Shown here: one piece after another, positions 32,463 to 44,300 of the stretch | Layout of the letters: every line of letters begins with the position of its first letter | How positions within the stretch are numbered: position 1 is the stretch's first letter | Origin: Paramyrothecium sp. XJ0827 | Taxonomy: Eukaryota; Ascomycota; Sordariomycetes; Hypocreales; Stachybotryaceae | NCBI GenBank assembly: GCA_020881915.1 | Contig: JAJFPB010000010.1 | Span: 372,001-436,000 of the forward strand | DNA length: 64,000 nucleotides | Direction: 5' to 3' | Translations under genes and position numbers: made by a program | The notes under the pieces: generated by a model | Database searches by the model: none | What the model saw: only the letters and a program-made list of their open reading frames with translations | What the model was told of the DNA's origin: nothing

Positions 32463-35396
32463 TTAGACCGCTGTATCTTCTACCACTACAGCTGGGTATC
32501 GAATCATAGTCGTGTCCAAGCAATATGCCAACGAGAGTTCATCTTTATCCGCAGATTCAACAGACGGTTCCCCACCTGTGACGACAATTGTTTTGTCTAC
32601 CACCGTCATGTTATGTCCAGATCGAGGGGACGGGGAAGGCCCCATGTTCTGGAATATATACCAGCGGCAGGATGTAATGACAAATGCCCCTAAATCGCCG
32701 AGATCCGTTCCCTCCTCCGAGCGGCCGCCGAAGATGTACATCTTGTCGTCAACCAAAGCGGCTGTGTGTCCTTCACGAGGAGTCGGGATGTACCCTACAG
32801 CTTGTAGCTCCGACCACTCATTGGTTGCTGGGTCGTAGCTCCAAACATCGTTGTACCATTCAACGCCATTTGTTCCCCCAAATCTTCTATTGTTAGCGTC
32901 TAATAGGCGAAAGTTTGGGTAGGGGCACTCACAAGTACAGTCTGTTGTCATACGTCACCATTGAATGATTAGTTCTCGCGCTAGGTCCTTTGCTGTTTTT
33001 ATCGGGAATGAGAATCTCCCATTTTGTTTCGGGTTCCGTGATGGCATTGAGATTAAAAGCAGACAAATCATTCATGAAATCGCCGTCTTCTTGACCACCG
33101 AAAATGTATAGCTTAGTCCCTAAGAGATTCAAGGAGTGGCCATACCGCCCCCGAGGACGTGGTCCGGCCGGTCTCAATTCGGACCAGTGAAGTGTGTCTG
33201 GATAAAAGTGTCAGTGATTTCTGTGTGATATCGAGGTAGTGACAAAGTCAGCTTTTACCTATGTTGAGAAGATACAATGTCTCGTCGAGAATATCGTCAT
33301 CGTCAATTTTGCTATCACCACTGTGAACAATGAAGGCGTTACCAACCAGCAAGGCCGCATGGCCAACTCGTGCCGATGGCCCATTACCGGTTGAAGCGAG
33401 GTTATGGCAGCTGAAGGAGCCACTAAATTCAATCCTCCACAAATCTCCTTTGACCGTGTTGCCATTGATGAGACCGCCCATGGCGAACATGTGGCCATCC
33501 CGTGAGGAGCTCTGACCGATAGCAGCACCATAACGTGGGAATAAATGAACATCGTCCAGGTTGTACGTCAAGTTCCGTTTTGACCACGGAAATCGGCCCT
33601 TGGTACTAGTCTTGCGCATTCGCTGTGAGAAGTAACTAAGAGCAATGAAAGTGGCTCTCTTTCTTGATATAGTGCTCCAACCATGGCCGCAATCATCTCG
33701 GACCCATCTGAAACCTAAAGGCATAGGATCTCTGTCTGGTTCGCCACCAAGTTGATTTGAGCCAGCGTCCTGATCTTGGTTCAATCGCGGGAGCGAGAAT
33801 AACGCTATCTGTTGAAGGTGATGGCCCAGATGCCGTCGAAACTGGTCCAAGTTGACTTCAACATCCTGGCTCGCTGTTGCATCATTCAAGTCTACCGTGG
33901 CCCACTCTCCATCACAGAAAGGACAATCTCGCGGCGAAATTGAGGCTACAGGCCGCCGGGACTGCTCAATTGTTGCCGTCAGTTGATTGGATGCTATCTG
34001 CTGAGCATGCCGCTGGTTGATATGACTTTCCAAGCCGTTAGACGAGGCAGATATTTCAGAACACCAAGGGCAGTGCCATTTCGTGCGGTGCATCAAAAGC
34101 TCGTGTTCAAACCAGGCGTGTTGCGAATCGAACGCATCAAGACCACATGCGGAGAAAGTGCAAATATAGGGCTCGAGATCTTCAAGAACATGTTTTCTAG
34201 AATCAAGGTAAGTACGTTTTGCCAAACAAGATTCATGGTTGGTCGCATACCTCCACTGCCGATCTTTGTCCCGGGGTTTGAAAAGAATAATCGTGAAGCA
34301 ATATGGGCAAAGAAAAGATGGGTTGTTCTCCGCTTCGGGAGGCAATGGGGGAAACGAGAGGTTGTCGTCGGATGACTCTACGACTGAGGTGGCAAAAGAT
34401 ATTGTCGATAAAGCAGTCTCCTGAGCCAAGAACAGGTTCGAAAACTCATTTTCAGCTTGAGAACCCATAGCAAAAGTGGTTGCTTCTGTGTCGGCCAAAT
34501 AACTTGGCTTAGTCTGACCGGAGAAAGTTGATGTGGCCACCTTGGAAACTGCATCAGGCCGTCCAGACCTGGGCATAGGATGAAGCCGTTTCTTGGCTTC
34601 GCTCTTTTCCGGACCTGGCCCCGAGAGCCGGTCGTTGTGGTTACGCCGATATTTGAAATACTGCCTCCTCCGGGAATTGGCTTCACCTAGACGCATCGCA
34701 AGCGATTTGTGCTTCTCAGCGATGAGCGGATACCGGTCCTTAACATACATTGTATCCGCACGATTGTCAAATGTGGATGTGTTCGAGGCTTTTTGGCGTC
34801 TTTCCTTGGGGGCGAACTTCCTCACAAATACAGAGGCTTTGAATAAATTGTCAAGGCTCATCTTGGATGCCGTGAGCAGCTCTTGAATCTCAGACGTAGG
34901 CCCTTTTGCTCGTATCTTGTCATCGAAACTCGATACAGATGACTCAGACGAGTCCGAGTCTCCTGACGAGATACCGTATTCCGAAAGATCAGTCTCAGAA
35001 TCGAGTAACGGACTCGAAGTTCGATTTTCACGCGTTCCATTGGCAATGCCTGATGCTGAAATCACAGTCTAAGTAAGTAAATGCTACAATTATCGCAAAT
35101 TCCAGGTGAATCATACCACCCTGAACCGAATCACCAAAGTCCTTTAACATATTAACAATGGCATCTTTTATTATGGGACTGTTTCGAAGTCGATGGTCCA
35201 GCGACATGGGTGAAGTAGCGGGCTGAAACGTGCCTAGGTTTCCAGCCCATTGGTCATATCGCTCTTGAATGAGCCGCACATCTCTTTCGCTGATCCCGAA
35301 CTTGTTGCCAGAATCTTCGGACTTGATGGCTTCGAGGAGGGTGGAGATACTTTCCTGGCAGCTCTTGGCGACACGGGATATATCCTCATCACTCAT
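32463..35396 (-). CDS. C2H2 zinc-finger protein fused to Kelch repeats
   Basis: Four exons (35117-35396, 33259-35055, 32933-33197, 32463-32883) sum to 2,763 nt, or 920 residues, with all phases matching. Residues 1-93 look like the N-terminal helical domain seen on fungal C2H2 proteins (VRLIQERYDQWAGNLG). A Ser/Asp-rich linker follows. Then comes a zinc-finger block: CPYC near 343, C392/C397/H411/H416, C422/C425 with His near 438-443, and C471/C474 with H502/H505. From about residue 597 to the end there are Kelch blades (FAMGG, LYIFGGQEDG, YLFGGTNG, MYIFGGRSE, VVTGGEP), probably forming a propeller. The last intron (32884-32932) needs an AAG acceptor. A stop codon directly precedes the ATG. 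The fusion suggests a scaffold or signalling protein binding partners through Kelch; the role is unknown. Divergent with the next gene. Confidence 0.83.
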
Positions 35397-35940
35397 CCTA
35401 GAGCGTCTGTAGCAAAATATGCTGGAGTGCTACAGGCTACAGAACAGGGTGATGCGAGATCTAGGTTGCGGAACAACTCCGGCGTAGCGAAGATATACAG
35501 GGATATGAGTAGCCTGATTACGCGAAGTGCCCAAATCTTACTAATAACGAGGGAAGATAAGGGCTGAAGATCCATCGTTACCCCTCACGAGCTGACCGGA
35601 GGCTGGGACACCAACCAGAGTGAGTGTTGGGACTGCTTGGTGGTTGAGAGTCCTCTCCAACGCACTGAAGTGTAATGCTGTTTTTTAAGTACCAAAGCTT
35701 CGGCGAAAAGGCAACCGTATGTGCTTCCCCTGTTGGGTAGCAAACAATCCAGTTTCAACGATCCTACCTCAACTCCACTGTTTGGTGAAGTCCAATCGTA
35801 CCAGCCTCCAGATCAACTCAGGGGCTGCTGCGCCGTTTGCCCTTTTTCTACCGATCACCAATACTGCCGCCACAGCTCTTGTTACCTGGACTTCCAAATT
35901 GTAGGCTGGGCAAGACTACCTTGGGCAGATCTGTGCCACA
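35397..35940. promoter_or_regulatory. Divergent intergenic region of 544 bp
   Basis: Lies between the start codons of the C2H2-Kelch gene (minus) and the DUF7580-type gene (plus), so it probably holds both promoters. Open frames across it (35393-35575, 35719-35954) show no domain. Confidence 0.55.
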
Positions 35941-37905
35941 ATGGCTGGGGTTGAAACGGCAGGCCTGGTGCTGGGAGCTTTCCCAATCCTGCTCAACTGC
36001 CTTGACTATTATCGCCAAGGTTTCGAGCCTTTGGAGGAATGGTGGAACTTCCGGACCAGCTTCATCGCGTTTATGGACGATATTAGACATCAGATGATGA
36101 GATACAGCAAAAGTCTTACTATACTGCTGGACCCAATCGTTACTAACGACGAGAGCCTGGCCACGCTGGTGGGCGATCCGACAGACCCACGTTGGAATGA
36201 TGGTAGCCTTACCGGCCCGTTAAAGCAGCGGCTTTCCAGTGAAGTAGACAGATTTCTTCGCATTATTGAAAGAATGCATGAAGTAATGACGAGTTTGAAC
36301 AAACTCCTCCAAATCGAGAATGGCCAGGTATATCATGTCGCCCTCACACGTACATTGCGACAATGAATGACACAGTGCTAGATTTCCTGGGTGGATTCAT
36401 TGCAGCAGAAGCCTTGGCAATGGCAATACAAACGCCTTCAAATAAGCTTCTCCAAAGGCAAGCACAAGAAGGTCAAGAAACTAGCAGTCCACAACCAAGA
36501 GTTGGAAGATATCCTTGGATTTAGCGAACGCATCATCCCAATATCAGACCGAAGAAAGGCATCGGAGCCTGTCGCACTACTAGACAAGATTCGTCAACAT
36601 GCATGGTGTGTACACAACACCCTAAGACGACGGTGGACTTGCCAAAGTTGCACACACGGCCACAGGGCACATCTCAGTCTTCGTGCCGAAGCTACATCTG
36701 TCACCTTAAACATGAGATTGATCATTTACTCTGAGAATCACCCTGGTGCAGCTCAGACATCGGAAGCTGTCACGATTGAACGAAAGAGCTTGCCAATGAC
36801 AGGGAAGATGGTAGAGATTAGTGCTTCGCCGCACTCGATTGCCTTCCATTCTGTGCAAGAGACCATAGTGAAACAAGGCGCTATCATGAAGACCAAGCCG
36901 AGTCTTATCCATAGAATCTCATCAAAATTTCAAGAGAAACGAGTGTCTCTGAAGATATCAAAGTCGGGACCGCCTACAGAAACGCTGAAGGCTGTCAGAT
37001 TTGAGGCACCTGTTCCCACAATCTCGATTATTCCATCGTCGAACAAAGATCACGGCGCTGGCCCAGGGGGATCACTTGGCACTGCGCAATCGAGTACTAG
37101 TACTCTTGGCACATCAAGCGCAACCACCGCAACCGTCCCTACCGCTGCACCTATATCTGACATATGCGCATTCCTCAATGACAAGACGTCCACTACGGGG
37201 ACATTGGAGTCTGATATTGACGATCATCTGGAAGTCTGCAAGTTACCTAGGGATCCGTCTGAGATAGGGTCGGAAACAGTCAAGCTACTTTCACTTCCTG
37301 AAGTTCTAGATGCCTACCATCGAGCCGTCATCGATGTACCAAGACAACGCCGATTTGAAATGGCTACGCACATTGCATCGGCACTGTTACAAACATACCT
37401 ATCGCCATGGTTATCTGTGAAGTACAGCAAACACGACTTCCATTTTCTTGCTGACATGAGCACACAATCTCTGTGCAGCGGCTATCCGATAGTAACGAGA
37501 TCTTTTGTTTCGCACCAGGGCCACAATGCAAATGGGCGTGATCACGACCAAGGGGCGAGCGGGCCATCTGAGGAAGAAACTCGTGCATGCCTCTTCACCA
37601 TTGGCGTGATCGTACTCGAGCTCGTATTTGGACACAACATAGAAGATTGTACTTTCCGCAAAGAGTATTATGGAAAAGACGACAAGCCCAATGATCAGAC
37701 AGATATCAGCACGGCGAGAAAATGGGCGAAGAAGGTGTTGGGCGAAAGCGGTCCAAATATTGCCGATGTTGTGAGAAGGTGTCTGGACTGCTCATTTGGA
37801 CCCAAGCCGAGTTTTCAGGATGTCAGGTTTAGGGAGGCCGTTTTTGAAGGTGTGATCGAACCATTATCAAACTATTCTAAAGTGTGGTTAGATGTTCTTC
37901 CCTAG
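35941..37905 (+). CDS. DUF7580-type fungal protein (HeLo-like N-terminus)
   Basis: Two exons, 35941-36327 and 36382-37905, joined by a 54-bp intron in phase 0 (NGQ/ISWVDSLQQ), give 636 residues. The N-terminus, MAGVETAGLVLGAFPILLNC then LDYYRQGFEPLEEWWNFRTSF, is typical of a large Pezizomycotina family related to HeLo-like domains and ending in DUF7580. The middle is Ser/Thr/Ala-rich and variable. The C-terminal part (LLSLPEVLDAYHRAVIDVPR, then FTIGVIVLELVFGHNIED) looks like a degenerate protein-kinase C-lobe without catalytic residues, as is usual for the family. Such proteins are often linked to fungal self/non-self and prion-like signalling, but no function is shown for this one. The hydrophobic N-terminal helix could contact membranes. 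Intact. Confidence 0.8.
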
Positions 37906-39401
37906 TTTCTCTATCTGAATCATCAAGATGATTGTTAAATTCAAAGAAACTCGCACTATGACTACGTTTAAAGTAGCCCAAGATGGCAACGGGCTTTTTG
38001 TTATCTCTGCAATCGATCGCTGACTCAAACAAACCTGTGATAATGTCCATTGAATCTTGCGGGCTAGGTTGGAACGATGTTATTGTATAAAAGGAAATCA
38101 TCTCTCAGAACTTAATGTGGCAAACTTTGCAAACGTTCTAGAATTAGGGACGTTCAGACGAGAATCTTCAGTCGAGATTTTAATCTTCCTCCTCACTACA
38201 CTACGGGTGCTGTACATTTAGATCATTAATAGCAGGTCAATTTGTAAATATCCTTCAACTTTACAGATAAGAGACATTTGAAAATCAGCAACTTGATGAG
38301 AAGAATTGAAGTGGTAAGTGAAGTCTCTATGACTTGTTGCGTGTCTGCGGTCCGGACATGAAGCTGTAAATGCCCACGAGAATATGTATCTGGTCCAGAA
38401 AAAAGCTGCCTCTACGACTTATATCACAAAGCGAGGCCCTTCAGACGCACCGGCCCATTGAGGCGTACAGGAATTCGGTCCGTTTCTTTGGCAACTTTAT
38501 TCCCATGGCAGAAGGACTGCATGCTATCACGCAGAAACTCACAGCGTTATCAGTTGTATGCAGCGTCTTTGACACATATTTGATACGATTGTTTGCTCTG
38601 AGGGGTAGCTTGCTTTTGTCTTCCAGTTTTTCAACATTAGCTACTTTCTTGTCATCCGCTCAGGCACTCAGCTGAGTATATTCCCTCCTTGCCACGTTGC
38701 TGTTATACAATTCAAGGCAACGCTGTCCTCCATGGCTTGTTTCAATCAGCCTTCTCACTGACAAGTGGCCTTATGGATAGCCTAAACCGCTTTCTTACTT
38801 GGAGTTTACGATGATTTAAGCTAAATCATTGTGATTTTGAGAACTGAAACGATCTCGGTAACCACTAGGCTTTATTTAAAATAAGTAATATTACCTCGAT
38901 TTATAAAGGTCACCAAGATTTATAGGTACTTACTGGCGGTAAAACAAATAAAATTAAGAAATTTCAAATACATCTCTAATTATCATTCATTCATTGTATT
39001 TCTCGTTTAAATAATATTTTCCTTCCGTGCTAGAAGTTTCTGCTGGGTTAATATACTGTCTTATTTAGCCCGTCGTCTAATGTAACTAAATCACCTTAGT
39101 TATACCATGACCTTTCAGCTCTGCGGCACAGTAGCCAAGTTTGCCCCAACACGTCGGGGTGTAAAAATGCCCTCGGTAGACACTCGGCGCTTATTCTAGC
39201 ATATTAACCGGAGGCAATTTATTTTTGTCACGATTTTGGATAACCTGGTTTGCGGTTGCGACATTGCACGTAGACCAAATTTTGGCCTTCTATCCCTTTC
39301 CTTTTTCAGAAGTGAAACACTCAACATTATTCAGAGTCAGAATCCGTAAAAGATACCTTAAAATAAAATCTTTACAGTTAATTGGGGACAATTCAGATAC
39401 C
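37906..39401. other. NRPS upstream region, AT-rich
   Basis: About 1.5 kb. The part from about 38820 to 39110 is strongly AT-rich. Just before the gene (39171-39191) the sequence CTCGGTAGACACTCGG repeats CTCGG, which could be a zinc-cluster regulator site. An ATG at 39225 is in frame with the NRPS, but the 59 residues it adds match no NRPS domain. No gene is recognised. Confidence 0.45.
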
Positions 39402-41330
39402 ATGGGCTCGCTATTGAATCGATATCCTGTCGGAGACGGAATCACCGAGATATGGAAGCTCAACGAAATCCTACCCAGCGCTCAAAGCGGTTGCGTGCAC
39501 ACTGCAATAACAAAAAGAGCCGCCATAACCCCAGAAAAGGTTGCAATTCATGCTTGGGACGGAGACTTTACCTACGCTGAGCTGGAACAATTTTCCTGCT
39601 GCTTGGCTTCTCAGCTCATGCACCTAGCAGTGGGACCTGAAGATGTGGTACCTCTGTTCTTCGAAAAGTCAAGGTGGACAGCGGTAGCTGTTGTGGCAGT
39701 GATCAAAGCCGGCGCCGCATTTGCCCTTGTCGATGTTGGTCAGCCAAAGTCCCGACTACACTCTATCATCCAACAGTGCCGTGCGAAGGTGGTGTGCACA
39801 TCGTTCGAGAATCAGCATCTGCTCTCTCAAGTGCCCATCAAGACTCTTGTGGTTAGAACTGAATCCCTGTGTCAACAATTTATGGAGGAAAAGCATATTC
39901 ATGTTGGCCTACCACCGCCGGACGCATCTAGAGCGCTTTATGTGTGTTTTACTTCGGGCAGCACAGGAACACCTAAAGGAATTGTCATTACACACTCAAA
40001 CTTTTGTAGTGCACTACAATTTCAAGTCGAATCACTGTGTTTCACAGAAAACTCACGAACATTTGATTTTGCATCGTACAGTTTTGATGTTGCTATTCAC
40101 AATGTTCTCACCACTTTGGCAGTAGGAGGCTGCCTTTGTGTTCCTTCAGAGATTCAACGAATGGAGAGCCTCAATGAAACGATGAAAGATATGAGGGTGA
40201 ACATTGTTAACCTCACAGCATCGGTTTCTCAACTAGTCAAGCCTGATATGGTCCCGGACCTCAAGACCTTGATTTTGCTGGGCGAGTCAGTCAGCCTCAG
40301 CGACGTGGAACGATTATGGGACCAAGTACGCATAATCAACACATATGGTCCAGCGGAATGCACTCCGATTAGCACCATCAATTTGGCAGCAACGAGTCCT
40401 GCCTCAGCGACGACAATTGGTCAAGGAATGGGGGTATTGACGTGGGTTGTGGATCCAGAGAATGACCAACAGCTCGCCCCTCTAGGCTCGGTTGGAGAGT
40501 TGTTGCTTGAGGGACCAGTTTTGGCTCAGGGTTATCTATACGACCCGGTCAACACAGCAAAGGCCTTCATCAAAGACCCACAGTGGCTTCTCGAAGGCGC
40601 AGGCGGCATCGCTGGCCGAAGTGGACGTCTGTACAAGACCGGAGATTTGGTTCGCTATACTCAAGACGGGAGTTTAAGCTTCATGGGGCGTAAAGACACT
40701 CAAGTCAAGATTAATGGCCAACGAATGGAGCTTGGAGAAGTTGAGTATCATGTACAATCTATCGTACCCTCATCGACCAAGGTGGTCGCCGAGGTGATCA
40801 AACCGGGGGGTCAGTCTGACGTAGCCATGCTAGCTGTGTTTCTAGCGGACGATAGCAAGACTGAAAATGATGGGCTGTACATCAAGGTAACAAAACTCTC
40901 AAAAACACTGGCAGTGGCGCACACATCAACGGCAATGGAAGAGGCTCTAGCTAAGCGACTGCCCAGGGCTATGCTTCCTACAATCTACTTTCTTGTTGAT
41001 GGGATACCATTGAGTGTCAATGCCAAAGTCGATCGGAAGAAATTGCGAGAGATTGGAGCTCGGTTGACGAGCGAGCAGTTGGCATCCATACAAACAGCAT
41101 CTAGAGACGGGAAGAGACCGCCATGCACGAGAACAGAGAAAAAACTACAAGGGCTGTGGTCGAAAATTCTCAAGATACCGCTTGAGATGATAGGTGTTAA
41201 TGACAGTTTCTTCCGCTTAGGTGGTGACTCCATCTCAGCAATGAGGCTAGTGGTCGAAGCCCGTAAAGCAGGCTCAAGGCTTGGAGTCGCCGACGTTTTT
41301 CGTCAACCTATACTGGAGCACCAGGCCGGT
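39402..41330 (+). other. NRPS module 1: A1-T1 (loading module)
   Basis: The A1 domain has FTSGSTGTPKG (about 39948), YGPAE and KTGDLVRY. The specificity residues read by eye (GrsA 235-331 plus Lys517) are D V H N I L T P I K. Asp235 is present, so a normal alpha-amino acid is expected; I do not recognise the code. The T1 serine is at 41229. No starter condensation domain precedes A1. Confidence 0.85.
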
Positions 41331-44300
41331 ATCTTGTCAGGCGCAACAAGCACCGAAGTTAGGCCAATACCCGAATTTTCACTACTCAAGACAGACCAAT
41401 CAACCGCTGGCATCCGCAGAGAGCTTTCATCACTCTGCAAGATTGTGGATGCATCAGCTGTAGAGGATGCTTATCCCTGTACCGCCTTACAGGAAGGCAT
41501 GTTGTCTCTAACATCAAAGAGCAATGGTGCAGGCAATTATATTATGCAGACAGTCCTTGAGCTTTCCGAAAATTTGGATATTGAGAAGTTGAAGAATGCC
41601 TGGAGAACGACTATGAAGACAACGGAAATTCTCCGCACACGCATTGTACAACACGGCAACGGTGAGCTAGTGCAAGTCGTGTTGGAGGAAGATGTACAAT
41701 GGAACCAGGCCGATGACTTGAGTGATTACCTGAAGAGCGACAAGTCCGTCGAAATGGGTCTGGGAGACCGGCTCTTCCGCCTGGCCCTTGTTGGTAGCAA
41801 TATCAAGAAGCCTCGGTGGTTTGTCATGACCATCCACCATGCGCTCTTTGACGGATGGTCTTTGCCACTTTTGATGGACCGTGTCTATGATGCTTATCTT
41901 AACAAAAGCCGCATTGAGGACAGTCAATTGAGGTTCAAGCACTTCGTAGAAAAGAGCCTCTGCATCAACAAAGCAGACACTACTGAATATTGGCGCGCTC
42001 TTACTGATGGTGGTGACATTACACCGTTTCCCGCCATTCCTACAACTGTCAGCAAACCCGAGGCCAAGGCAACTTTGACGACAAGAACTACAAATACAAA
42101 ACAGTCCGACGTGACTGTTTCGACAAGAATCCGCGCCGCTTTGGCGCTATTGATAAGCCAATACACGGGCTCTGACGATATCGTTTTTGGATCCGTTGTG
42201 TCTGGAAGAAATATGACACTGCCGGGGATCGAGGAATTGATTGGACCAACAATTGCAACAGTCCCTATCCGGGTTCTGGTTAAAGACTCGAAAACAGTGC
42301 ATGAGTTCCTCCAGGCTATGCAACAGCAATCAACAGAGATGATGGTTTATGAACAGACTGGTCTCCAAGAGATTGCAAAGCTGAGTGAAGGTGCACGTAA
42401 CGCGTGCAATTTCCAAACACTCTTGGTCATACAGCCCAAGGCAGATGAACTCAAAGGCAGCAATGTTTTGGGCACGTGGCAGAAGCATTTTACAAACGAG
42501 AACCAACAAATGACCTAGACGTATGCACTCACCCTGGAGTGCACAATCACGGAAGATGGTTTAGGAATCGAAGCAACCTTTGACGATAGAGTTTTGGACC
42601 CGTGGAAGATGAATAAGATGCTGAAGCAATTCAGTGTTCTCATAGACCGACTCGGAAGTGCGCTGCCGCATCAGACTGTCGAAGAAATTTCTGCACCTTC
42701 GAGGGAGGATCTAGCCTTGCTGTGGCAATGGAATAAAGCAAGCCCATTAGTGGTCGAAGACTGTATCCACAATCTTGTTGAGAAGCAAGCGCTTGAAAGA
42801 CCAGATTCGGTGGCCATAGAAGCATGGGATGGACAAATGACCCACGGCGAGCTGGACACCTTTGCTAATCAGCTATCGATGCTTCTTAGAAATATTGGTG
42901 TTGGCCCAGAGGTGGTTGTGCCACTGTGTTTTGAGAGATCAATGTGGACCATTGTTGCAATGTTAGGAGTTCTCAAAGCTGGAGGCGCATTCGTTCTTCT
43001 TGAGGTGAACGGCCCAGAGCAACGACTACGCAACATCTGCCGACAGGTTGGAGCTATTGTGGCAGTTTCATCACCAAAGTATCGATTGAAACTATCCAGC
43101 TTCATTGAGCACAACATTGTGCTAGATCAATCTACGTTGAGCGATTCGCCTCCCGCTGCGCTATTTCAAAAACCCGTGGTTAGCTCACGGAATGCTGCCT
43201 ATATAATCTTCACATCAGGGAGCACTGGTCAACCGAAGGGATGCACGATCGAACATTACTCTTATTGTTCAGCAGCCGTCGGCCACGGGTCGATCATGAC
43301 GATGAAATCAACAACTCGCACATTGCAGTTTGGGTCGTATCAATTTGCCGGAGCTATCATGGAGATGCTGATGACCTTGATATACGGTGGCTGTGTCTGC
43401 GTCATTTCCGAAGAGCAGCGTGAATCACAACAGCTGGCTCAAGCCATCCAAAGGCTGGATGCCAACTGGGCCTTCTTGACCGCAACGGTACTGGATGGTT
43501 TAAGTCCTGGAGATGTGCCATCCCTACGAACCATCTGTGCTGGTGGCGAGCCCATCAGAGCCCCACAACTCAGGGACTGGGCGCCTCGAGTTCACTTGAG
43601 GCAGACGTACGGCAGTGCTGAGACATCTGCCGTCGTCTCCTCCGCCCGACTATCCGACCAAACGTCAACCACCACCGATGTTGGCAAAGCCACAACTGGA
43701 CGTTACTGGGTTGTTGATCCAACCAATCTGAACAAGCTGGTACCAATAGGTGCCCCAGGCGAAATCATCATTGAAAGTCCAGCAATTGCACGTGATTATT
43801 TAGGAGACTTGACCACATCAGCGCAAGCATTTGTGTCTGCACCTGCTTGGCGTGGGATGTTCGGTCCACTGGAGCCAGAGTTTCGATTCTTCCGAACCGG
43901 AGACCTTGGCACGTACAAGAGAGATGGATCCATTGCCCTAATTGGACGAAAAGATACCCAAGTCAAGCTTCGGGGCCAGAGGATCGAGGTTGAGGAGATC
44001 GAATGCCAAGCCAAGCTAGCCATGTCTAGCATCAAGAGCTTCGTTGTGGTGCTGGGTCTCCCAGGTAGCGGTGTCCTCGCAAGTCCTCAGCTCGTGGGCT
44101 TCTTTACCTTAGAAACAGTTACCCCACAGGCCAATGGAAGCGCGCCCCTTGCAAATAATGCAAGTGAAGAGGAGGTGGCCGAGGTGATTCGCAAAGTCCA
44201 AGCTAGGCTTGAGAGTATCTTGCCTTACCATATGATACCTACCATTCTGGTGCCCATCGCTACATTACCTTTAACGGCTTCAGGGAAGACTGACAGGCGG

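Noticed and set aside
39225..39401. Upstream in-frame ATG for the NRPS
   Set aside because: The added 59 residues match no NRPS domain; ATG 39402 in CCATGG sits just before the first A domain.
42426..42518. Introns that would remove the NRPS stop codon
   Set aside because: The in-frame options start with GTTTTG (42465) or GTCATA (42426), poor donors, and would delete conserved residues; RNA data are needed to close this.
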